NCBI RefSeq assembly: GCF_003458415.1
Contig: NZ_QRUF01000014.1
Location: forward strand, 1-62,894
Source of the DNA: Collinsella sp. AF25-2LB
GTDB taxonomy: Bacteria > Actinomycetota > Coriobacteriia > Coriobacteriales > Coriobacteriaceae
Reading direction: 5' to 3'
Length of the DNA stretch: 62,894 nucleotides
The notes beneath the pieces were generated by a model. The model saw only the letters and a program-made list of their open reading frames with translations. It was not told where the DNA came from and did no database searches. Every line of letters begins with the position of its first letter. Positions within the stretch are counted from its first letter, which is position 1. This document shows positions 57,457-62,894 of the stretch, one piece after another. The position numbers were made by a program, and so were the translations under genes.

Positions 57457-58457
57457 TGAAAGGATCACACACCGTTGTCGTGGAGCGCGCAAAAGTCAAA
57501 TACACGCTCACCTTTAAACGCAATATTTCCTTCATCCGCGGCAACAGCGGCACGGGCAAAACGACGCTCATCTCGATGATTCGCGACTACAACGACCGAG
57601 GACCGGAAAGCGGCGTTGCACTCAGCTGCGACGTGCCTTGCGAAACGCTTTCCGGCAGACGCTGGGAGCGCGAGCTTTCGATCATCGAAGATTCAATCGT
57701 CTTTCTAGATGAGGGCAACGAGTTTATCTACTCAAAGGACTTCGCCAAAACCGTAAACGGCTCGTCCAACTATTTTGTTCTGATATCTCGTCGCGATGCC
57801 AACGAGCTCCCCTACAGCGTTGATGAGATCCTGAAGTTAGTCAACACGACGAGTAAAACAATCAATGGCCGCAAGAGCGACAGGCGCTTCTACTCGGTGA
57901 CCAAGCCGCTATATGACCACACGGCAAGCATGCTGTATCAGGATCTAAATGTTGGATTCGAGGTACCCGACGCCGTAGTTGTCGAGGATAGCAAATCTGG
58001 CTATCAATTCTACGACGCTCTTTGCAACCGGCTCGGAATCCCCTGCTATACCGCCACCGGCGTAGCAAATCTAAAGCGGACAATTCACGAATGCCCCGAG
58101 CAAAACGTTCTTGCCATTGGAGACGGCGCAGCGTTTGGTCCCTACATCGAAAAGGTGCTCGGACAGCGCGTTTACAAGAACGTTCGCTTGTTCCTCCCGG
58201 AATCATTCGAGTGGACACTTCTGCAATCTGGCCTCATTCCCAGTAACGACATTCCAAAAATCCTCAAGGATCCTTCGAGCTATATCGAAAGCCGCGACTA
58301 CCTAAGCTGGGAACGATTCTTCACCGACGTATTGATCAAGTACTCGGCAGACACTCGCTACGCCTACAGAAAGGCAAAGCTCAATGAGCAGTACCTGAGG
58401 CCGCAGGCGATGAATGCAGTTGCAAACGTCTTGCCCGAGTGCCTGAAGGCAGACTAG
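57456..58457 (+). CDS. P-loop NTPase with TOPRIM-like C-terminal half
   Basis: A 333-residue protein of unknown function. Walker A is GNSGTGKTT (29-37) and Walker B IVFLDEGNEF (81-90), followed by NYFVLISRRD (105-114). The NTPase core is compact (about 115 residues). From about 170 it has VPDAVVVEDSKSG (Glu177) and VLAIGDGAAFG (Asp223), spaced like the acidic residues of a TOPRIM fold, although the second Asp of a DxD pair is missing. An ATPase joined to TOPRIM would recall a reduced OLD-family nuclease. This is tentative. It is coupled to the DUF4869-like gene. Confidence 0.65.
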   Translation: MKGSHTVVVERAKVKYTLTFKRNISFIRGNSGTGKTTLISMIRDYNDRGPESGVALSCDVPCETLSGRRWERELSIIEDSIVFLDEGNEFIYSKDFAKTVNGSSNYFVLISRRDANELPYSVDEILKLVNTTSKTINGRKSDRRFYSVTKPLYDHTASMLYQDLNVGFEVPDAVVVEDSKSGYQFYDALCNRLGIPCYTATGVANLKRTIHECPEQNVLAIGDGAAFGPYIEKVLGQRVYKNVRLFLPESFEWTLLQSGLIPSNDIPKILKDPSSYIESRDYLSWERFFTDVLIKYSADTRYAYRKAKLNEQYLRPQAMNAVANVLPECLKAD

Positions 58458-58473
58458 ACAGACTAGATATAGT

Positions 58474-58504
58474 GGGGAGGGCCAAGTTGGTCCTCCCCGT
58501 TTTT
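58474..58504 (+). terminator. Intrinsic terminator of the DUF4869/NTPase cassette
   Basis: A 7-bp GC-rich stem (58474-58480 with 58492-58498), extendable inward, is followed by GTTTTT on the + strand, 17 nt after the NTPase stop. Confidence 0.85.
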
Positions 58505-58505
58505 G

Positions 58506-59016
58506 TTACGCCTTCTTGATCACGTACACCAACCCTATGTCGCACCTGCGGCGCACAATCGACGCAAAGAGCCACGATGCTGGCAGCGTCATAAGCAGAG
58601 GCATGGTCTGCCAAGGAATAAACCAATCGACCGCGTGGATTGCAAAGATGGCAAGACTGGCCTGTCCGCAGAACACGAGCGCTCGCTCAAAGGACCCCAA
58701 AACCGGCACGTCTTTCAACTTCTCCAACGCCATCGAAACCCAGCACACGCAGTAGCTACCGGCAAGAGCGGCAACTGTCGCAACCAAAAACCCATCCACG
58801 CGGCGGCTCGAAAGCTCACCCCACTCAGCGCGGCAAGGACAAGCCAAGCAACACCGGCTCCAATAAACAGCAGAGGCTCGCTCACGCTCGGCTCCAGCCC
58901 CCTTAGGCGCGCCGTATAACCAATCCACATCAGCAGCACAACAGCAGCTCACGCCACGGCTTCGGTCTAAACGTATACCCGGCAAGAATAAAGAACACCG
59001 GCATGTGAAAAAGCCC
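58506..59016 (-). pseudogene. Remnant of an acyltransferase-3 family membrane protein
   Basis: Three minus-strand fragments in different frames look like one decayed membrane acyltransferase (OafA/YrhL type). The first reads FHMPVFFILAGYTFRPKPW and then hits a stop. The second (about 58715-58939) contains VLLMWIGYTARLRG and PLLFIGAGVAWLVLAALSG. The third reads FLVATVAALAGSY, then SLAIFAIHAVDWFIPWQ and ends at 58506. The family N-terminus and about 150 central residues are missing. No intact frame spans it. It fills the stretch between the NTPase terminator and tRNA-Arg(TCT). Confidence 0.75.
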
Positions 59017-59039
59017 AGACCACCAAGCGGTCTGGGCTT
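59008..59039 (-). terminator. Intrinsic terminator of tRNA-Arg(TCT)
   Basis: A perfect 11-bp stem (59011-59021 with 59029-59039) is followed by T-run on the minus strand, 10 nt after the tRNA. It overlaps the broken 5' end of the acyltransferase remnant. Confidence 0.85.
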
Positions 59040-59048
59040 AATAAACGA

Positions 59049-59125
59049 TGGTGCTCCATGGCGGATTCGAACCGTCGACCTTGGGATTAGAAGTCCCCTG
59101 CTCTATCCAACTGAGCTAATGGAGC
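59049..59125 (-). tRNA. tRNA-Arg (anticodon TCT)
   Basis: A 77-nt cloverleaf with encoded CCA: acceptor GCTCCAT/ATGGAGC, D-arm GCTC/GAGC, anticodon loop CTTCTAA (anticodon TCT, reads AGA), T-loop TTCGAAT. The T-stem GACGG/CCGCC has an A-C mismatch and the anticodon stem GGGGA/TCCCA a G-A mismatch at its outer pair. Its 3' end faces the accessory islet. Confidence 0.95.
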
Positions 59126-59171
59126 AAATAACCGCACGCCCAAGCAAGCGCAAGCCTGTCAGGCGCAAGTA

Positions 59172-59177
59172 ATTATA
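59172..59177 (-). promoter_or_regulatory. Candidate -10 box of tRNA-Arg(TCT)
   Basis: A perfect TATAAT on the minus strand, 46 bp upstream of the mature tRNA, next to the end of the ABC ATPase gene. The -35 is weak (TACCGC, 17-bp spacer). Confidence 0.45.
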
Positions 59178-59179
59178 AC

Positions 59180-59950
59180 CTAGTTGAACTGCTCGCGGTA
59201 CGCCTTGCAGACCTCATCGACCGGGCCGTCCATGCGAAGGTCACCCTTCTCAATCCAAACGGCACGCTGGCAGATGCGCTCAACCTGCTCCATAGAGTGC
59301 GAAACGAACAGAACCGTCACGTCGCCGCTCTGGATAAAGTGCTGGATACGGTCCTCGCACTTCTGCTGGAAGAACACATCACCGACGGACAACGTCTCGT
59401 CAACGATCAGAATATCGGGCTCGGTAATCGTCGCGATTGCAAAGGCGATACGCGCCACCATGCCCGAGGAGAAGTTCTTAAGCGGCATATCGACAAAGTT
59501 CTGCAGCTCAGCGAATTCGATAATGCCGTCAAAGTTGGCATCGATGAACTCCTTGGTATAGCCGAGCAGGGCGCCGTTCAGATAGATGTTCTCGCGGGCG
59601 GTCAGCTCGGGGTCAAAGCCGGCGCCAAGCTCAATCAGCGGCGCGATGTTACCGTGCACCTTAACGCTGCCCTCGCTAGGCTCAAGAACGCCAGCGATAA
59701 TCTTGAGCATCGTAGACTTGCCGGAGCCATTGGTGCCGACCAGACCCACAACCTCGCCGCGATGAATATCAAACGAGATGTGCTTAAGCGCCCTAAACTC
59801 CTCAAAGAACAGCTCGTGCTTGGCAAGCTTAATGAAGTACTCCTTGAGGTTGGTCAGCGACTCGGACGCCATGTTAAAGATCATGGTGACGTCGTCGACC
59901 TCGACAGCCAGAGGCTGCTCGCTGTAATCAACAACAGATTCAGTCATCAC
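59180..59950 (-). CDS. Polysaccharide/teichoic-acid ABC exporter, ATPase subunit (Wzt/TagH type)
   Basis: The 256-residue ATPase energises export of an undecaprenyl-linked surface polymer. Seen: Walker A GTNGSGKST, the family-specific IAPLIELGAGFDPELTARENI (in part), a signature region at LKNFSSGMVARIAFA and Walker B DILIVDETLSVGD. There is no C-terminal carbohydrate-binding extension, so it resembles RfbE/TagH short forms. The permease gene lies eight bases upstream. Confidence 0.92.
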   Translation of the reverse strand: MMTESVVDYSEQPLAVEVDDVTMIFNMASESLTNLKEYFIKLAKHELFFEEFRALKHISFDIHRGEVVGLVGTNGSGKSTMLKIIAGVLEPSEGSVKVHGNIAPLIELGAGFDPELTARENIYLNGALLGYTKEFIDANFDGIIEFAELQNFVDMPLKNFSSGMVARIAFAIATITEPDILIVDETLSVGDVFFQQKCEDRIQHFIQSGDVTVLFVSHSMEQVERICQRAVWIEKGDLRMDGPVDEVCKAYREQFN

Positions 59951-59958
59951 AGCACTCC

Positions 59959-60804
59959 TTAGATGTAGAGGATGAACTTGCGCTCGGACTTATGGAACAC
60001 GGTATAGCCAATAATAAGCGCAAGAACCGCCCAGGCAACGCACATACCAAACGTCATAAGCGAGGGCGTAGTCTGGAACAGGAAGATATCGCGCATAAAC
60101 TGCAGGTAGTTGAACATGGGGTTCGCATACATCAAGATACGCACGAGATGCGGCATTTGCGCAATATAGTCAGTCGTCCAGAAGATGGGCGTAATGTAAG
60201 TCCACGCCGTAATGACGACGCTCCACAGATGCATAACGTCGCGGAAGAAGACCGTAAGGGCAGAGAGCATCATGCCCAGGCCCATGCAGAAGCACATAAG
60301 CAGCAGCAGGCAAACCGGCAGCAGAATAAGGTGCCAAGAAGGCATAACGCGGAACCACAGCATGACGATGGCGACGGCGACCAGCGAGAAGGCAAAGTTG
60401 ACCAGCGAGAAGAGCACCTTCTGCACCGGGAAAACCCAGCGGTGCACCTTAACCTTCTTGAGCAGAGGGGCAGCGCCCACGATCGACGTCAGGGCCTGGT
60501 TAGTAGACTCAGACATGACGGCAAAGGTAATGTTACCCACGATCAAGTACAGCGGGTACATCTCGGGCGTCATTGAGCCATTGCGGCCCTGGCCAAAAAT
60601 CGTCGAGAACACGATGGCCATGACGATCATCATCAGCAGCGGGTTGAGCACCGACCATGCGACGCCCAGAACGCTACGGCGATACTTGATCTTAAAATCC
60701 TTGGTAACCAGCTGACGAAGGATAAACGCGTCCTTCTCAAATTCGTTCTTAGCAAACGTCGCAGGCAGACTGCGAGTTTCTTGTTGCTTTGTCTGATCCG
60801 ACAC
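59959..60804 (-). CDS. Polysaccharide ABC exporter, permease subunit (Wzm/TagG type)
   Basis: ABC-2 membrane protein of 281 residues with six hydrophobic segments. Seen: LRQLVTKDFKIKYRRSVLGVAWSVLNPL (in part), the amphipathic helix and first membrane helix typical of the family, and FRDVMHLWSVVITAWTYITPI. GTG 60804 has GGAG eight bases upstream and is preferred over a start at 60867. With the ATPase it forms one exporter. A TATACT at 60844-60849 is the likely -10. Confidence 0.92.
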   Translation of the reverse strand: MSDQTKQQETRSLPATFAKNEFEKDAFILRQLVTKDFKIKYRRSVLGVAWSVLNPLLMMIVMAIVFSTIFGQGRNGSMTPEMYPLYLIVGNITFAVMSESTNQALTSIVGAAPLLKKVKVHRWVFPVQKVLFSLVNFAFSLVAVAIVMLWFRVMPSWHLILLPVCLLLLMCFCMGLGMMLSALTVFFRDVMHLWSVVITAWTYITPIFWTTDYIAQMPHLVRILMYANPMFNYLQFMRDIFLFQTTPSLMTFGMCVAWAVLALIIGYTVFHKSERKFILYI

Positions 60805-60928
60805 GGATGCAACTCCTTTACTCGTAATCGTTGACAAACGAACAGTATAGACCCGACGGCCATGCAAACGATTCGCGCAACAAAACTGGAGAACTAACCC
60901 ACATCTTAGGATGCCAGGCCCAAACGGC

Positions 60929-60934
60929 TATACT
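60929..60934 (+). promoter_or_regulatory. Candidate -10 box of the glycosyltransferase gene
   Basis: TATACT, 30 nt before the GTG start, with a poor -35 (TTAGGA, 17-bp spacer). It is divergent from the ABC exporter; the exporter's own -10 (minus-strand TATACT) is at 60844-60849. Confidence 0.45.
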
Positions 60935-60964
60935 TTCTAGGATTGAATGTATAAGGAGCATTAA

Positions 60965-61936
60965 GTGAATTCTGAATCCATCGCCGTCATCATCCCTTGC
61001 TACAACGAAGCGCTCACGATCGGCAAAGTCATCGATGACTTTCACCGCGAGCTTCCGCAGGCGACGGTCTATGTCTATGACAACAACTCGTCGGACGATA
61101 CCTCACGCATTGCCACCGAGCACGGCGCCACAGTCCGCTTTGAGCCCCGTCAGGGAAAGGGCAACGTGTGCCGCCAGATGTTTCGCGATATCGACGCCGA
61201 TTGCTACCTGATGGTCGACGGAGACGACACCTACCCCGCCGAGGCGGCCAAGGCCCTCTGCGAGCCCATCCTTAACGGCACGGCCGACATGACCGTAGGC
61301 GATCGCCTTTCCAACGGCACCTACGCCGAGGAGAACAAGCGTGCCTTCCACGGCTTTGGCAACAATCTGGTCCGTGCCATGATCAAGTGGATCTATGGCT
61401 ACAGCTTCGATGATGTCATGACCGGCTACCGTGCCATGAGCCGCCCGTTCGTTAAAACCTTCCCTGTGCTTTCCGAGGGCTTCCAGATCGAAACCGAGCT
61501 CTCGATCCACGCCGTCGACCACCGCTGGCGCATCAAGGATGTGCCCATCGAGTACCGCGACCGTCCGGAAGGTTCCGAGTCCAAGCTCAATACCGTAAGC
61601 GACGGCATTAAAGTCGTTGCGATGATTGGCACGCTGTTCAAGGACTACCGCCCGCTGAAGTTCTTCAGCCTCGTTGCGCTTCTGTTCGCGGTATTCGGCC
61701 TCGCCCTGGGCATGCCCATCGTTGTCGAATATTTCCAGACCGGCCTCGTCCCGCGCTTCCCCACCGCTATGCTCGCCGCCTCGTTTATGTTCCTGTGCGG
61801 CCTGAGCCTTGCGACCGGCTTCATCCTAGATTCTGTAGCAAAGGTCGAAAAAAAGCAGTGGGAGGTCAACGTGTACAGCAAATACGCCTACGACGACCAG
61901 CCCGGCCACCCTACTTCCATGCCAAGCGAGAGGTAG
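60965..61936 (+). CDS. Family-2 glycosyltransferase, polyprenyl-phosphate type
   Basis: Transfers a sugar to a lipid carrier or glycan at the membrane. The GT-A domain shows VIIPCYNEALTIG, YVYDNNSSDDTS and VDGDDTYP with the metal-binding Asp residues. Two hydrophobic C-terminal segments (about 235-258 and 268-290) anchor it. The GTG at 60965 has AAGGAG upstream; 323 residues. The sugar is unknown. Neighbouring polymer export and dTDP-rhamnose genes suggest a role in surface-polysaccharide assembly. Confidence 0.88.
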   Translation: MNSESIAVIIPCYNEALTIGKVIDDFHRELPQATVYVYDNNSSDDTSRIATEHGATVRFEPRQGKGNVCRQMFRDIDADCYLMVDGDDTYPAEAAKALCEPILNGTADMTVGDRLSNGTYAEENKRAFHGFGNNLVRAMIKWIYGYSFDDVMTGYRAMSRPFVKTFPVLSEGFQIETELSIHAVDHRWRIKDVPIEYRDRPEGSESKLNTVSDGIKVVAMIGTLFKDYRPLKFFSLVALLFAVFGLALGMPIVVEYFQTGLVPRFPTAMLAASFMFLCGLSLATGFILDSVAKVEKKQWEVNVYSKYAYDDQPGHPTSMPSER

Positions 61937-61986
61937 ATCTTCCGCAAAATACTATTGGCACCACTGCGCAGATAGCCACCAACAAG

Positions 61987-62016
61987 AAAAGCCGCCGTTA
62001 AAGAACGGCGGCTTTT
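61987..62016. terminator. Bidirectional intrinsic terminator
   Basis: A 9-bp stem (61991-61999 with 62004-62012) is flanked by A4 on the left and T4 on the right. It serves both the glycosyltransferase (+) and the convergent reductase gene (-). Confidence 0.9.
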
Positions 62017-62038
62017 ACTCTCGAAAAGTTAATAGCGG

Positions 62039-62894
62039 CTAGAGCGTCTTGATGTACTCCCCCAGCTCTTCCTCCCAGTCGGGCATGTGGAAGCCGGCAG
62101 CCTCGAGCTTGGACAGGTCGAGCGCGGAGTGGACCGGGCGCGGGGCGACGGGGCCCTCGGCGCTCGCGTAGTAGTCGGCGGTCGATACCGGCACGACCCT
62201 GTCCCCGTTGCCGTTGGCGGCCTCGAAGACGGCGCGGGCGATGTCCGCCCAGGACTTCACCGCGCCGGATCCGGTGCAGTCGTAGGTGCCGTAGGGGGCG
62301 TGCGTCCCCAGCACGTGGAAGATGGCCTCGGCCATGTCGCGCGTGAAGGTCAGGCGGCCCAGCTGGTCGTCAACGACCGTGACCTGCTCGAGCCCGTCCT
62401 CGAGGTCGGCGACGCGGTCGGACAGGCCCTTCATCGTCTTGACGAAGTTGCGGCCCTCGCCGATGACCCAGCTGGAGCGCATGATGTAGTGGCGCGGGCA
62501 CCCGGCCACGGCGATGTCGCCGGCGGCCTTGGTCTGGCCGTAGACGGACAGCGGGCTGAGGGGCTCGTCCTCGTCATGCACCTCGGCGGTGCCGTCGAAG
62601 ACGTAGTCGCTGGACACGTGGACGAGGGTGATCCCGTGATCAGAGCATGTGCGGGCGAGAAGGGCCGGGCCGGTCGCGTTGGCCTTCCAGGCGGTCGCGC
62701 GGCCCTCGGCGGTCTCCGCCCTATCCACGGCGGTGTAGGCGCCGCAGTTGATCACGGTGCCGTAGAGCGACCAGTCGTACTGTGTGTAGGCGTCCGGGTC
62801 TGACATATCGAAGGTGTCGATGTCGCAGAAGTCGAAGTCCTTGGCGACGCCGCGCTCCTCGGCGAGTCTGCGGACCGCATGGCCCAGCTGGCCG
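62039..62894 (-). CDS. rfbD: dTDP-4-dehydrorhamnose reductase, 5'-truncated by window edge
   Basis: NADPH-dependent last step of dTDP-L-rhamnose synthesis. Seen: GQLGHAVRRLAEERG at the window edge (part of the Rossmann start), NCGAYTAVDRAE, SSDYVFDG, the catalytic YGQTKAAGD and MRSSWVIG. The frame is open to base 62894, so the start, and any fused epimerase domain, lies outside. Codon use is richer in G and C than that of the genes to its left, visible as runs of GCG/GTC/CTC codons, which may reflect a different origin of the rhamnose cluster. Confidence 0.92.
   Translation of the reverse strand, partial: GQLGHAVRRLAEERGVAKDFDFCDIDTFDMSDPDAYTQYDWSLYGTVINCGAYTAVDRAETAEGRATAWKANATGPALLARTCSDHGITLVHVSSDYVFDGTAEVHDEDEPLSPLSVYGQTKAAGDIAVAGCPRHYIMRSSWVIGEGRNFVKTMKGLSDRVADLEDGLEQVTVVDDQLGRLTFTRDMAEAIFHVLGTHAPYGTYDCTGSGAVKSWADIARAVFEAANGNGDRVVPVSTADYYASAEGPVAPRPVHSALDLSKLEAAGFHMPDWEEELGEYIKTL

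Noticed and set aside
56880..59130. Integrated mobile element using tRNA-Arg(TCT)
   Set aside because: No integrase, no duplicated tRNA 3' end and no direct repeats flanking the islet were found. Only the location and composition are suggestive.
59140..59170. Terminator of the ABC exporter in the GCCTGTCAGGC palindrome with GCGCAAG repeats
   Set aside because: The stem is short, there is no T-run, and it lies between a -10 box and the tRNA, so it was not called.

Overview
The window reads as chromosome of a high-GC (roughly 60 %), Gram-positive-type actinobacterium of the class Coriobacteriia, most likely Collinsella or a near relative. This is an inference from gene content and order, not a database match. 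The pointers are: an actinobacterial/Firmicute translation and lipid cluster running from rpsP to proS; pyruvate phosphate dikinase next to its regulatory protein; a rod-shape mre operon; a CtpE-type P-type ATPase; a compact shikimate operon; and frequent TTG/GTG starts with strong AGGAGG ribosome sites. Housekeeping genes dominate. Only about 2 kb (57.0-59.0 kb) looks accessory.

Positions 1-26.8 kb are almost entirely minus strand. Read in the direction of transcription, this part begins with rpsP-khpA-rimM-trmD-lepB. It continues with glyQ-glyS, the PPDK regulator, ppdK, rplS, rnhB, and yraN-comM-dprA-trmFO-xer. It ends with rpsB-tsf, pyrH-frr-uppS-cdsA-dxr-rseP-ispG-proS. Ribosomal proteins, tRNA charging and modification, recombination and DNA uptake, undecaprenyl and phospholipid synthesis and the MEP isoprenoid pathway therefore sit side by side. 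A plus-strand dinB (27.0-28.2 kb) follows a divergent intergenic region.

Positions 28.3-42.0 kb hold a second long minus-strand cluster. It runs mreB-mreC-mreD-mrdA-rodA, a DUF697-like membrane protein, two radical-SAM-associated proteins, rplU-rpmA, obgE, nadD, yqeK and rsfS. It couples cell elongation to ribosome biogenesis and NAD synthesis, and has an internal promoter before rplU and an intrinsic terminator after rpmA. Between 42.1 and 48.1 kb come a TPR membrane protein, a cyclophilin, a zinc-ribbon membrane protein and a CtpE-like P-type ATPase, then tRNA-Arg(CCG).

Positions 48.4-56.9 kb carry a plus-strand aromatic amino-acid operon: aroF, tyrA, aroB, aroA, aroC, pheA, an aroE-aroK fusion and aroQ. 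It contains all seven shikimate steps plus the Phe and Tyr branch enzymes. A terminator-like hairpin and a possible leader peptide precede it. Next is an AT-richer islet holding an uncharacterised translationally coupled pair (a DUF4869-like protein and a P-loop NTPase with a TOPRIM-like C-terminal half), a decayed acyltransferase and tRNA-Arg(TCT). The right end (59.2-62.9 kb) is envelope polysaccharide: a Wzt/Wzm-type ABC exporter, a family-2 glycosyltransferase and a dTDP-4-dehydrorhamnose reductase cut by the window edge.

The observations most worth a second look are the two-gene cassette at 57.0-58.5 kb, the winged-helix-like insertion in the site-2 protease RseP, the leader in front of aroF, a xer gene whose only plausible start appears to be AUA, and a REP-like palindrome in the aro operon.
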